Shown here piece by piece: positions 37,001-45,505 of a DNA stretch of 64,000 nt. Source of the stretch: Corynebacterium timonense (GTDB taxonomy: Bacteria; Actinomycetota; Actinomycetes; Mycobacteriales; Mycobacteriaceae); NCBI RefSeq assembly GCF_900105305.1, contig NZ_LT629765.1, positions 2,294,001 through 2,358,000 on the forward strand, written 5' to 3'. The position numbers and the translations under genes were made by a program. Position 1 is the first letter of the stretch; the number at the start of each line of letters is the position of its first letter. The notes beneath the pieces are model-generated. The model did not search any database. It worked only from the letters and a program-made list of their open reading frames with translations, and had not been told where the DNA came from.

Positions 37001-37411
37001 CGAGTAGGCGTTCGCTGGCAGGAACATGAGCCGGCAGGCGGTGACCACGCCCTCGGCACCGTTGTCGTAGCGCAGCGCCACGCCGCTCCAGGTCGCTCCC
37101 TGGCGCAGGTAGGACTGGGTCAGTTCGTCGGCCTCGACAGAGTGTTCGCGGCGCCACGCCCCGCGGCAGTAGGTGACGAGGTTTCGTCCTGATTGGGAGT
37201 GACTGTCAGCAGCCGCGTTGAAGCGGACTTTGCTGGGTGGCACCAGGATGGTCGAGAGGGCGTCGATAAGCGTGGACTTGCCCGACCCCGATGGGCCCGT
37301 GATGAGGAAGCCTTCCCGCGCTACGTTCACCGTGTGCAGGTTGTCGAAGGTTCCCCAGTTGTACACCTGGACCTGGGACAGTCGAAATTGGCCTGGGATG
37401 ATGGCGGTCAC
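34061..37411 (-). CDS. jetC: Wadjet JetC / MksB SMC-like ATPase
   Basis: 1117-aa SMC-type ATPase motor of the Wadjet system. Walker [10 protein letters not shown] at 39-47; long coiled coils through the middle (for example residues about 240-430 and 640-820); signature GLSGGQAQKLSSFCLAAALRY and Walker B FGTIVLDEAFDRAD near the C-terminus. The start chosen is the GTG at 37409-37411, which overlaps the jetB stop in a GTGA, the usual coupling; an upstream extension would read out of jetB. Extrudes and senses plasmid DNA by ATP hydrolysis. Confidence 0.95.
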   Translation of the reverse strand: MTAIIPGQFRLSQVQVYNWGTFDNLHTVNVAREGFLITGPSGSGKSTLIDALSTILVPPSKVRFNAAADSHSQSGRNLVTYCRGAWRREHSVEADELTQSYLRQGATWSGVALRYDNGAEGVVTACRLMFLPANAYSRQEMVDLYLLLPREASLTEFEPLALKNLPVTEAKKQYASALHVSRNHPQFIAALRRAVGITDEGALDLLHRTQSAKTLGDLNHLMRAFMLPEPETFAIAEQAAENFTDLHTAYSSVVDAREQIEHLLPVRVAAEKRSDVATELLTVNEEREHLELFINTWKQRFAQKQRAQLTSELAAIDGTITAENTRREENAAEQDRLRTLIHGAQDSSLVAAEARRDALREQLKRVTRAETDYTERLKVLNAAMPGTVDEFSNLRLQLEAERDNLRQRHADNETKLEQAQGRVYELVTIKNNRIKELETLRSSGSAMDSRLIGARSLISQVAGVREKDLPFVADLMSMRPGEDAWQGAAERVMGGFARTLIVPEELYAQVSSAINATHLGAKVSYTRFSPQLENQRPPSFVQGSLGQKIEVAEGRFHDWIQTQLSKSFDHLCCETMDEFRAARRAVTRQGLVKHNPHDHVKDDRSRVEDKSRWVLWGNLDDKIDELQAAVRAVTEKLGAATRSRDLIKDALHTQRIQLSTIERLLETRDFADIDVAATTAQLGDAQQLVDDLTDGNTELAALKKQLSSAQAARRDIEKTLEELLGTRGGLRTELQQAEAILEKARLQVGERVVPAEVDARLEERCHAIDRSIRADNIDRLSHRLTRVIEDRLAALKDRSSRYDSQLRDAMNRYLLRWPQRQGDLSADAAWEKDFLKELARLESDDLPRFEQRFREMLRDQTHKHLGRLRRLIRDAATKTRNSIQMINDSLAEVEFYPGTHLTIEVREAQPAITRGFVELLDAAMEGMINDADQEESEKRFHKLRAVIDAVTVSDNTSPRERQLRLDTREHVKFLGVEYSADGARGAVYDSAEGLSGGQAQKLSSFCLAAALRYRLTGTGMSASQARNSTVQLDGEIYPRFGTIVLDEAFDRADTEFTRAAMDAFRQFGFHMILATPEKLLQTVQDYIGGVLMVECPDRKRSRTSSLTIEEVADEDA

Positions 37412-37995
37412 TGCTCGTCCTCCAGAAGTGCGCGGAATGATTCGGTGACGGCGGCGATTTCCTCGCCGGAGAAGATGATGCGCAGTACCGGGGAGACCTC
37501 GAAGCGGCCTTCGGTGGGGGTGGAGACGATGATGGAGTAGCTCTTCATCTTGTTCCACGAGGCAGTGAACCGCTTGCGCTGGTTGGTCTTGTCCGTGCCC
37601 CCGTGGCCCTGGTACGGCAGGGTCGCCTCGAACACCTCGCCCTCGTCCACGATGGTGCGCTCGTTGGGGTTGGTGGTTACCAGCTCGCGGCGCAGATGCA
37701 GGATGACCACCGTATCCATGAACGTCAGCGACTGTTTCCGCAGCAGAGCGCGTTTGTCAGGCACCTCCACGTCCCACGCCTTGGTGTAGGCGACACCTGC
37801 GTTGTCGTCGACGATGAGGGTGAGAAAGAGGTTGTCCAGCTGCTGCGCGAGCAGCTCCCGCGAACCCGACACAGTCTGGAACACCTCCGGTGCCTTGATG
37901 CTGGACACGTACGGGCCGCGGATGAGCTCCGCCAGCGCCCGGCGCTGCAGGCCGGTCAGGGTGCCGGTGTCGGTCTCATGAAGCTTGTTGTCCAT
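37408..37995 (-). CDS. jetB: Wadjet JetB / MksE subunit (DUF4194)
   Basis: 195-aa winged-helix KITE-like subunit that bridges the kleisin JetA and the JetC motor. It shows the DUF4194 pattern: LQRRALAELIRGPYVSS, a DNAGVAYTKAWD strand pair, LTFMDTVVILHLRRELV, and the ending SPVLRIIFSGEEIAAVTESFRAL. Its start codon follows the jetA stop directly, and its stop overlaps the jetC start, so the three genes are tightly coupled. Confidence 0.93.
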   Translation of the reverse strand: MDNKLHETDTGTLTGLQRRALAELIRGPYVSSIKAPEVFQTVSGSRELLAQQLDNLFLTLIVDDNAGVAYTKAWDVEVPDKRALLRKQSLTFMDTVVILHLRRELVTTNPNERTIVDEGEVFEATLPYQGHGGTDKTNQRKRFTASWNKMKSYSIIVSTPTEGRFEVSPVLRIIFSGEEIAAVTESFRALLEDEQ

Positions 37996-39468
37996 CTAAA
38001 CGTGTCCAATCTTTTCGCCGAATTCGAATCGTGCATACCTGGCGCGGAAACTCTTACCGCCTGGGCGCTGCCAGTGCAGGAACTCGGTGCCGTCGGCCCG
38101 CTCGCCGTGGTCGTGCGCAAGCTTGATCAGTCCCACGACGCTCGCCAAGCCTTGGGTTGCGGGGTGAGCGGAAAGCACCTCGCTTATCGACGCCCTCCCG
38201 CTCCTGCCCACCACATCATTGATTGCCCCGCGCAGCTCCTCCCAATCAATCTCGGATTCCCGGATCCTCGCGCGCATCGCCTCAAAGTCGATCTCCCCCG
38301 ACTCGTTGACTTCCATGTTGGGCTCGATGCGGTACTCCATCGGGTCGTAGAGTTCCCAGCTCGACAGCGAGGTCGGCTGCCGGGTGGTCAGCTCCAGATC
38401 GAACTCGATGGACTCGTAGGGTTTGATGCCGCGCTGCGCGAGTTGGAGAGCGAGCTGCTGGGCGGTATTGATCGCCCTGGTCAATGCCTGCTGCGACTCC
38501 GCCTCGCGGGACTGCACGAACCTTCTCAGCGATCTGGACAGGCCCGTCATCGAGTCATGGACTTGCCCCGACGAGGTGTCCAGTGTGTCTACCAGCTGTG
38601 CCAGCTCCGTTCGCTCCAGCGGATCAAGCTTGTCCACGAAATCACGGGACAGTACGGAGCTGACAGTCGCGTCGAACTGCTTGGATCGCTCCGGGTCGAG
38701 GAAGACCTCGTAGAAGCCGTTGAAGGCTTTACCCGCCTCGGACTCGGTAATCAGATCCACACCCCGAAACACGTTGTCCAACACCTCGCCGGCGTTGAGT
38801 TGTTCATCGACTATCGATTCCCGCAGATCCCTGTCGACCTCCTCGATCTCCTCCCGTACACGGGAAAAGTCCGTCGGCAAATCGCTCGCCAGGGCCAGGA
38901 TCTCGCGCGCCTTCTCCACGGCCTCCGCATCAGATATGATGCCGACCCCGTTCATACGGATCTGCTCGATGCGCGCCTGCAGCTGATCGCGCTGCTGCTC
39001 GAGGCGTCGAATAGCGGTCGCCTCATCGGGGTCCGTCTCTGCGGCCAGGCTGTGCAAGCCCGTGAAGAGGGTGTCCAGGCGGGACTTGGTTACCGAGCGC
39101 TGCGGGTTGACCAGCTGTCGGACATAGTCGATTGCCACGTGGGCGTCCGTAGTGAGCTCGTAGAACTCATCACGTGTTCCCTGCGGGCTGCGGCGGATGA
39201 GATAACCGGCCTTGACCCAATCGTTGATGTACGCCACGGCGGATTTGGGAAGCTCCATGTCGGTTTGCTCCCGAATATCAACGAGCAGCGAGTCGACCGC
39301 TAGCGTCAGTTCGGTGCCCGCGACCTGTCGGTTACTGGACTGAAACACCGCGCTGAGCACTGACAGTACAGCTGGCGCGTTTTTGGCGCGCAACATCACC
39401 CACGCCGGGACCGAGTCCGCAAGGCGGATCATGGTGAGGGTGTCGGCAACCGCCGTCGTTCGGTTCAT
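37996..39468 (-). CDS. jetA: Wadjet JetA / MksF kleisin subunit (DUF3375)
   Basis: 490-aa kleisin-like subunit, first gene of the jetABCD operon. DUF3375 features are visible: an early VMLRAKNAPAVLSVLSAVFQ helix, the SAVAYINDWVKAGYLIRR segment, a long central helical region (AIRRLEQQRDQLQARIEQIR; EILALASDLPTDFSRVREEIEEVDRDLR) and a C-terminal winged-helix-like part ending FLHWQRPGGKSFRARYARFEFG. A TAAGTT hexamer 6 nt before the ATG suggests a leaderless promoter. All four jet genes are intact. Confidence 0.93.
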   Translation of the reverse strand: MNRTTAVADTLTMIRLADSVPAWVMLRAKNAPAVLSVLSAVFQSSNRQVAGTELTLAVDSLLVDIREQTDMELPKSAVAYINDWVKAGYLIRRSPQGTRDEFYELTTDAHVAIDYVRQLVNPQRSVTKSRLDTLFTGLHSLAAETDPDEATAIRRLEQQRDQLQARIEQIRMNGVGIISDAEAVEKAREILALASDLPTDFSRVREEIEEVDRDLRESIVDEQLNAGEVLDNVFRGVDLITESEAGKAFNGFYEVFLDPERSKQFDATVSSVLSRDFVDKLDPLERTELAQLVDTLDTSSGQVHDSMTGLSRSLRRFVQSREAESQQALTRAINTAQQLALQLAQRGIKPYESIEFDLELTTRQPTSLSSWELYDPMEYRIEPNMEVNESGEIDFEAMRARIRESEIDWEELRGAINDVVGRSGRASISEVLSAHPATQGLASVVGLIKLAHDHGERADGTEFLHWQRPGGKSFRARYARFEFGEKIGHV

Positions 39469-39637
39469 GAACTCAACTTAGCAAGGGGCGCCGACACGGA
39501 CCGGCCACCAATCGAACGGGTGGGCGCGTGGTGCTTATCGACGCCCCCCTCCTCACCCGGTTGATGATCCGCCACGTCCACGGAGTGCAGGTCACACTTC
39601 GAGTAGCGCCCGCTCACCCCCCGTTACACATGGCCCC

Positions 39638-39870
39638 ATGTTCAAGGACACGAAGGAAGTCTCCACCGCGGCGGCCGCTTTCCTGCCGGCAGAGTTTGTC
39701 GGAAAGGCGCTGGCGTATCTCATCGAGGAAATCGGGGTGGAACCTGGTGGGGCCGCCGAGGTTCCTTTGGGTTCCTCGCGGGTTGGCGGTCTCCCCGACC
39801 TGCCGAAGGGCGCTGAATGGCCCGCAGGTCCGGGCGGTATGCCCTACGCATTCATCGCCCAGATCAGACA
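39638..39870 (+). pseudogene. N-terminal stub of a DUF1963 (YwqG-like) protein
   Basis: The frame begins MFKDTKEVSTAAAAFLPAEF and runs through GSSRVGGLPDLPKGAEWP to MPYAFIAQI, which is the conserved opening of DUF1963 proteins. After about 78 codons the similarity ends and the frame runs on antisense to the following hydrolase gene. The remainder of a normal protein (more than 200 residues) is absent, so this is a truncated gene at an island junction. Confidence 0.65.
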
Positions 39871-39927
39871 CAGAAGCGCCGGGCACTCCGCCATCGTCGG
39901 CGGCAACGCCGCGCTCGAGCAGCGCCC

Positions 39928-40779
39928 TTACACCACCGGCGCGAGTCGCTGGGTGATGAACTCGCTACCAGCGTCGGAGGGGTGCAAAGCCATGGTCGTG
40001 TTGGGGGTCGTGGTGTCGATAAAACCTGCGACATGGCGCTGGGACGCGTCGCGGTTGCAGCTGGTGTGGCCGGCGGAGGGCAAGCGCATCTCCACGAACT
40101 CCGCGCCGATCGCGTCGGCGGCGGCGCGCTGGTTGTGCTCGTTGTCGTGCTCGACCGCCTGGAGGTGCGGGAGCGGGAACCCGATCGGGGCGCCCGGGAT
40201 GACGTTGATCGGGCAGAACATGTGCGGCTGCGCCGGCTCGGACACCGCAAGGGAGCCGGACAGGACGATGCTGGCCTCCGGGGCCACCGCACGGATTTTA
40301 TCAGCGGCGATCTGCATGTTGTGGACGAAGTCGTCGCGCATCGTCGACGGGAACCACGGCGTGAAGCCCTGAGCGATGCCGAAGGGGCCGTAGTCGTTCA
40401 TGCCGACGGCGATGACGACGCTGCGCGTGCCGGGGTGGATGTCGCCATGCTCGATCGCGGCGTCGATGCGCCCGAGCACGCTCTGCGAGGTCTGCGCCGT
40501 GCACGACCAGTCAGCGACGGGCGCGCCGACCGCGTCGGAGAGCTTGCGCGGCCAGTTGTTCGGCGCCTGCAGACACCCGCCCGTCGAGGGGTAATCGTCG
40601 ACGTACTCCTGCACGCTGCGTACCTCGATGCCGCGGAGAGCATTGCGAATCTCGTCTGGGTTGGCGGTGTAGGAGTCGCCGAAGGTGACGATGTTCCCGT
40701 TCTGCGCGGCCTGGGCAGCCGGGGCACCGACGAGCGAGAGCGCGGCAAGAACGCTCGCGGCGATGCGGGCGAGCTTCAT
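39928..40779 (-). CDS. secreted SGNH/GDSL-family hydrolase
   Basis: 283-aa exported esterase or lipase-like enzyme. Signal peptide with APAAQA cleavage motif near residue 25. SGNH blocks: FGDSYTAN (nucleophile Ser), a Gly in CLQAPNNWPRKL region, VIAVGMNDYGPF (block III Asn), and HPSDAGSEF (block V Asp/His pair: DxxH arrangement reversed in print as ALHPSDAG). Several cysteines (GGCLQAP, WSCTAQ, HMFCPIN, TSCNRD) could pair as disulfides in the mature enzyme. Substrate unknown; similar secreted hydrolases act on envelope or host lipids. Confidence 0.88.
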   Translation of the reverse strand: MKLARIAASVLAALSLVGAPAAQAAQNGNIVTFGDSYTANPDEIRNALRGIEVRSVQEYVDDYPSTGGCLQAPNNWPRKLSDAVGAPVADWSCTAQTSQSVLGRIDAAIEHGDIHPGTRSVVIAVGMNDYGPFGIAQGFTPWFPSTMRDDFVHNMQIAADKIRAVAPEASIVLSGSLAVSEPAQPHMFCPINVIPGAPIGFPLPHLQAVEHDNEHNQRAAADAIGAEFVEMRLPSAGHTSCNRDASQRHVAGFIDTTTPNTTMALHPSDAGSEFITQRLAPVV

Positions 40780-40917
40780 AACGTATTTTCCCCTTCCATA
40801 AATAGATCCTTAATAGTGAAACCCTATGGGAAAGATGCGGGGAGCGCCAAAACATCGCACCAAATCCCTCGGAAGGGACGCGCCTAGGGTGGAGGCTGCG
40901 AGCACGAAAGGACCCCC

Positions 40918-42129
40918 ATGACCCCCGAGAACATCCTCAACCACTACCCAGCCGTCAAAGACAGCCAGGAGGAGCTGTATATCGACCTGCACCGCCACCC
41001 GGAGCTGTCGATGAGGGAGGACAGGACGCGGGGGGTGATCGTCGACAAGCTCACTGCCCTGGGATACGACGTTGTCGAGGTCGGCGGCGGCGTCGTGGGC
41101 ACCATGACCAACGGCGAGGGGCCGACGGTGATGCTGCGCGCCGACTTTGATGGGCTACCCGTCAAGGAGGAGACGGGGCTGCCCTACGCCTCGACGGACA
41201 CCGCGACCGACGCCGACGGCAACACCGTGCCCGTCATGCACGCCTGCGGCCACGACGTGCACGTCGCGTCGCTCGTCGCCATGGGCGAGATGATGGCGGC
41301 CCACCGCGGTGACTGGTCCGGCACCCTGCAGCTGCTCTTCCAGCCCGGTGAGGAAAACGGCGCCGGCGCGCGGGCCATGGTGGCCGACGGCCTGGTGGAC
41401 AAGGTGGCGCGCCCCGACGTGGTGTTGGGCCAGTACGTTTTCTGCGACCACGTGCCCGCCGGCCACGTTGCGCTCAGCGCAGGGCCCGTGATGGCTACCT
41501 CGGTTAACCTGGAGATCACGCTGTACGGCGAGGGCTCTCACGGCTCCATGCCGCACCTCGGGGTGGACCCGGTGGTCATGGCGTCGGCGGTCGTACAGAA
41601 CCTGCAGACGATCGTCGCGCGCGTGCTTAGCCCCTTCGAGTTCGGCGTGGTCACCGTGGGCACCTTCCACGCGGGCACGCGCCCGAACGTCATTCCGGAC
41701 TCGGCGCACCTGGGCCTCAACGTGCGGGCCTACGATGCAAAGGTGCGCGAACGGATCCTCGCGGCAATCGAGCGGATCGTGCGCGCAGAGGCCCGGGCGG
41801 CGGGGGCGAAGCGCGAGCCCGAGATTGTCACCCACACCACCTTCCCCGTCCTCGACAACGACGAGTGTGTGACTGAGCGAGTCCGCAAAGGCATCGCCGC
41901 GCGCCTCGGCGCCGAGCGCATCCACCCCGCGGACCCGCTCACCGGCTCCGAGGACTTCCCCGGCATCCCGGACGCCTTCAGGGCGCCCTACTGCTACTGG
42001 TACCTCGGCGGCGCGCCGGAGGGCGTTGTCATCCCCAACCACAGTCCCGCCTTCGCCCCGCTGCTCCAGCCGACGCTGGAAACGGGGGCGAAGGCACTGG
42101 CAGCAGCGGCGCTGGCGTACCTGGGTTAG
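40918..42129 (+). CDS. M20-family amidohydrolase (N-acyl-amino-acid hydrolase type)
   Basis: 403-aa zinc- or manganese-dependent aminoacylase-like enzyme that would release an amino acid from an N-acyl, hippurate-like or amide substrate. Metal-site motif MHACGHDVHVASL (Cys110, His112) is typical of M20D peptidases, as are LYIDLHRHPELSMRE, LLFQPGEENGAGARAMVADG and the late TGSEDFPGIPDA. Start ATG at 40918 with AAAGGA upstream. It diverges from the SGNH hydrolase across an AT-rich 138-bp gap. Confidence 0.92.
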   Translation: MTPENILNHYPAVKDSQEELYIDLHRHPELSMREDRTRGVIVDKLTALGYDVVEVGGGVVGTMTNGEGPTVMLRADFDGLPVKEETGLPYASTDTATDADGNTVPVMHACGHDVHVASLVAMGEMMAAHRGDWSGTLQLLFQPGEENGAGARAMVADGLVDKVARPDVVLGQYVFCDHVPAGHVALSAGPVMATSVNLEITLYGEGSHGSMPHLGVDPVVMASAVVQNLQTIVARVLSPFEFGVVTVGTFHAGTRPNVIPDSAHLGLNVRAYDAKVRERILAAIERIVRAEARAAGAKREPEIVTHTTFPVLDNDECVTERVRKGIAARLGAERIHPADPLTGSEDFPGIPDAFRAPYCYWYLGGAPEGVVIPNHSPAFAPLLQPTLETGAKALAAAALAYLG

Positions 42130-42138
42130 ATCAACAGA

Positions 42139-43548
42139 CTAGATAAACAGGAACGCGCACAGCACCGCCACCGCGGCGCCGGCGAACATGGGCACGATCG
42201 TGCGGCGCACCAGCTCGATCGGGTTGACGCCGAGGGCGCCGGAGACGATGAGCACCGCCGCGTTCACCGGCGAGGCCTGGCGCATGGTGTTCGAGGTGGC
42301 CCAGATGGAGGCGAGCATCTGCGGCGCGTGGATCGTGGAGTTGGCGGCCAGGCCCGGCACCATCTCGGAGAAGGCGAAGTAGGGCGCCACGCCGGAGCCG
42401 GTGAGCATGGCCATGAGGGCGGTCGCCGCCACGAAGATGAGGACGATGACCACCGCGGCGCCGGAGGAGTCGCCAGCCAGCGAGGTCAGGGCCTCGATCA
42501 CGCCCATCTGGGTAATGCCTTCGACGAGGATGGCGGCGGCGACGATGAGGGCCACGACGCTGCCCGCGCCCTCGCCGAGGCCGCGGAAGAAGTGGCTGAG
42601 GTCGTCGAGCGCCTCGGAGACGGTGCGGTGGCGGATCGCCTCGATGATCATCGTGATCATGAGGGAGACCACGGTGACCGGGAGGATGTCGGCCTCGAAC
42701 TCGACCACGCCCGCGCGGTTGAGGATGGCGGAGATGATGATGAGCACCAGCGGCAGAAGCGGCAGGATGGCGTAGAAGCCGGGCAGGCCCTCGGCGCGCT
42801 TCATCGCCTCGGCGACGCGGTCGTCGGAGTCCGCGGGCGAGGTGGTCACGTCGGAATCGAGCGTCTCACGCGCCGCGTCCTTCTTATCGCAGCGCCACTG
42901 CCACCACATGTGGGCGAACGCCATGACCACCAGCGCCGGGATCGTCGCCTTGGCCACGTTGCCGAAGGTGAACTCGGTGACGGACATCCCCACCAGGTCC
43001 GCACCTTGGATCAGGCCGGCCTCGAGCGGCGTGGGCACGATTGTCGACGACGTCACGATGATGGCCCCCACAGTCAGCGGGCTCAACCCCGCCGCGATGA
43101 GGGCGGGCAGCAGCGTGGCCACCAGCAGCAGCGACAGCGCGCTCGCCGAGGGCACGACCAAGGACAGCAGCGTTCCCACCGTGAAGCCGAGCGGGACCAG
43201 CCAGTAGGAACCGTTGAAGCGCTGCAGGGGGCGCGACAGTGCCACGACCGTCTTCGCGTCCGCCCCGATGTGGCGCATGTAGCCCACGAAACCGAAGAGC
43301 ACCATGATGGCCATGCCGGTGCCGGCGAAGCGGGACTTGAACAGCTCCTCGACCACGAGCAGCTCGTCGTAGAACGCGTTGCCGGTGAACTCGATATCCA
43401 GCTCGGTGTGGTCGACGCGGCCCGTCGCCGCGGCGATCATGAGAAGGAGGACGCCCACCGCGAAAATGGCCGATGCCGCGTGGACCCGTTTGTAGATGAA
43501 ATACCCAACCGCAATAATCGCCGCGATGGCGATGGCTATGTATACCAT
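42139..43548 (-). CDS. DcuC-type C4-dicarboxylate transporter
   Basis: 469-aa integral membrane carrier with about 12 hydrophobic segments. DcuC family traits: early GVLLLMIAAATG, VLFGFVGYMRHIGADAKTVVALSRPL, the PSASALSLLLVATLLPALI helix and SSTIVPTPLEAGLIQGADL, and near the end SGVAPYFAFSEMVPGLA plus IWATSNTMRQASPVNAAVLI. Likely exchanges or exports succinate or related dicarboxylates. It converges with the M20 gene, whose stop is 9 bp away. Confidence 0.88.
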   Translation of the reverse strand: MVYIAIAIAAIIAVGYFIYKRVHAASAIFAVGVLLLMIAAATGRVDHTELDIEFTGNAFYDELLVVEELFKSRFAGTGMAIMVLFGFVGYMRHIGADAKTVVALSRPLQRFNGSYWLVPLGFTVGTLLSLVVPSASALSLLLVATLLPALIAAGLSPLTVGAIIVTSSTIVPTPLEAGLIQGADLVGMSVTEFTFGNVAKATIPALVVMAFAHMWWQWRCDKKDAARETLDSDVTTSPADSDDRVAEAMKRAEGLPGFYAILPLLPLVLIIISAILNRAGVVEFEADILPVTVVSLMITMIIEAIRHRTVSEALDDLSHFFRGLGEGAGSVVALIVAAAILVEGITQMGVIEALTSLAGDSSGAAVVIVLIFVAATALMAMLTGSGVAPYFAFSEMVPGLAANSTIHAPQMLASIWATSNTMRQASPVNAAVLIVSGALGVNPIELVRRTIVPMFAGAAVAVLCAFLFI

Positions 43549-43720
43549 AGTTCAAGTGTATTTCTAGCCTTCAGGTTGCGCTCGGCGAATCCACAGTTGA
43601 ACGCCATGATGTGGCGAGTTTCATAGGCGCAACAGTTGGGCGTCGCTAAGCAAAAGCCCGCCCCGCGACATCTCTGTACCCTCGGGACCGTAAGGCACCT
43701 AAATCTAAGGAGGATTCAGA

Positions 43721-44095
43721 ATGTTTACCCGTTCCCGTGAGGACGTCGAGACGGTTGAGTGGGGCGGCGGCACCAGCGAGCGCGTGTTGACGGCGAAGGA
43801 CAACATGGGCTTCGCGGTCGCGCACACGGTTGTCAAGGCCGGCACCGAGTCGCGCCTGCAGTACCGCAACCACCTCGAGGCCTGCTACTGCATCGGCGGC
43901 TCCGGCGAGGTCGAAGACACCGAGGGCAACGTCTACCCGATCACCCCGGGCACCATCTACGTCCTCGACGAGCACGACGCGCACTACCTGCGCGGCGGCA
44001 AGGACGAAGACCTGATCCTGGTGAGCGTCTTCAACCCGGCGATCACCGGCGACGAGAAGCACGAGCTGACCGACGACGGGTTCAGCTCGTACTAA
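43721..44095 (+). CDS. ectC: orphan ectoine synthase-like cupin (EctC)
   Basis: 124-aa cupin. In other bacteria EctC closes N-gamma-acetyl-diaminobutyrate into the osmolyte ectoine. The chain aligns throughout with Ect[41 protein letters not shown] and [10 protein letters not shown]. Metal ligands described for Paenibacillus EctC (Glu57, Tyr85, His93) correspond to Glu53, Tyr80 and His88 here. A strong AAGGAGG lies at 43707-43713. No ectA or ectB is nearby, so either substrate comes from elsewhere or from outside, or the protein works on a different compound. Short CCGGCCT direct repeats follow the stop (44100-44132) and may contribute to termination between the convergent genes. Confidence 0.85.
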   Translation: MFTRSREDVETVEWGGGTSERVLTAKDNMGFAVAHTVVKAGTESRLQYRNHLEACYCIGGSGEVEDTEGNVYPITPGTIYVLDEHDAHYLRGGKDEDLILVSVFNPAITGDEKHELTDDGFSSY

Positions 44096-44127
44096 GACCC
44101 GGCCTCAAAACCGGCCTCACAACCGGC

Positions 44128-45369
44128 CTAGAACAGGTCGAACAGCGAGATGCCTCCGAGGACGAGCGTGACCAGGAAGACGGCGCCGCCAAGGACGTTG
44201 GCGACGACGCCGTTGGCGTGCTCCCCGAGGAGGCGTTTGTTGTTCATGATGGCCAGCAGGAAGCCCGCGATGATGGGCAGCAGGATGCCGTTGGCGGCCT
44301 GCGCCAGGATGATCACCTGCACCGGGTCGGCGCCCGTAATCGCGATGATCGCGCCGATGATGACGACGGTGAGGAACAAGGCGCGGAACTTCGGGTCCTT
44401 GAGGTCCGAGGACCAGCCGAGCACGCCGCTGATGGCGTAGGCAGCGCCCAGCGGGCCCGCGATGGCGGACGTCAGACCGGCGGCGAACAGGCCGATGGCT
44501 AGCGCCCACGGTGCGAAGTCGCCGAGCGTGGGGCGCAGCGGCTCGGCGAGGTCTCCCGCGGACTCCGCGCTCAGGCCCTGCGTGAACATGACGGCGGCGG
44601 CCGTGGACATGATCGACAGCGTGATCAGGCCACCGACGGAGATCGAGACCGCGGTGTCCGTCCGCCCCTTCTTCAGCGCCACGTCCGGCCTCTCGTCGCC
44701 CCACTTTTCCTGCACGAGGTTCGAGTGCAGGAAGACGTTGTAGGGCACGACCGTGGTACCCACGAGCGCGATCGCCGTCAGCCCGGCGGCTTCCGGGATG
44801 CTCGGCTGGAAGATGCCGCGCATGAGCTCCCCGAGGTCGGGGCGGACCGCGATGAACGTGATGACGAACACCGCGGCCAGGATGGCGACAAGCACCGACA
44901 TGAAACGCTCGAGGACCTTGTAGCTGCCGGTGAGGAACAGCGCGATGATGACCGCGGCGATGATGCCTGCCAGCACCGGGATGGGCAGCCCGGTGACGCT
45001 GTTAATCGCTAGCGAGGTGCCGGTGGTGTCGCCGCCGGCGTAGGCCGCGCCGCCGATACCGATGGCGGCGACAACCAGCGCCGTCACCAACCCCCGGCTG
45101 ACCGGGTGCTCGAAGGTCTTGCGCAGCGCCTCGCCGGTGCTGAGCCTGGCGGACAGCCCGAGGCGCACCGACATCTCCTGCAGGATGATCGTGGCGAGGA
45201 CGGAAAAGACGACCGCCCACGCCAGGGCGAAGCCGAAGCTCGCCCCCGTCACTGTTGCCGTGGTGACGGTGCCGGGGCCGATGAAGGAGGCGCTGATGAC
45301 CAAGCCAGGCCCGACCCAGCCTGCCCTGCGGAGCCCCTCCCCTCCACTGACGGACGTACTGCCAGACAT
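44128..45369 (-). CDS. Nramp/SLC11-family transporter with atypical substrate site
   Basis: 413-aa, about 11-TM carrier of the Nramp fold. Family blocks are clear: GWVGPGLVISASFIGPGTVTTATVTGASFGF at TM1 and GTTVVPYNVFLHSNLVQ at TM6, plus GDTTGTSLAINSVTG. The canonical metal-binding residues differ: TM1 has GPGT in place of DPGN, and TM6 has VPY in place of MPH. This argues against a normal Mn/Fe importer and puts it among divergent SLC11 proteins, some of which carry Mg or non-metal cations. Start ATG at 45367-45369. It is divergent from a TetR gene that may regulate it. Confidence 0.88.
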   Translation of the reverse strand: MSGSTSVSGGEGLRRAGWVGPGLVISASFIGPGTVTTATVTGASFGFALAWAVVFSVLATIILQEMSVRLGLSARLSTGEALRKTFEHPVSRGLVTALVVAAIGIGGAAYAGGDTTGTSLAINSVTGLPIPVLAGIIAAVIIALFLTGSYKVLERFMSVLVAILAAVFVITFIAVRPDLGELMRGIFQPSIPEAAGLTAIALVGTTVVPYNVFLHSNLVQEKWGDERPDVALKKGRTDTAVSISVGGLITLSIMSTAAAVMFTQGLSAESAGDLAEPLRPTLGDFAPWALAIGLFAAGLTSAIAGPLGAAYAISGVLGWSSDLKDPKFRALFLTVVIIGAIIAITGADPVQVIILAQAANGILLPIIAGFLLAIMNNKRLLGEHANGVVANVLGGAVFLVTLVLGGISLFDLF

Positions 45370-45505
45370 GTTTGCTCCACTTCGGTTGGGGACGAGATAT
45401 GAACTATCGTAAGCCCTTTTCCAGATACGTTGGCGCGGACGCGTGTTCTGGGTCACAATGGCTGCACCCTGTTTCACAGAGTTTCACAGATACAAGGTGG
45501 TTACC

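Noticed and set aside
37603-39303. 566-codon open frame on the plus strand opposite jetA/jetB
   Set aside because: Shadow of the jetA and jetB genes, which have family matches and coupled starts and stops.
45470-45492. GTTTCACAGAGTTTCACAGA as a fourth parS-like site
   Set aside because: It is a direct repeat, lacking the CACGTG centre and the palindrome; more likely part of a TetR operator or chance.
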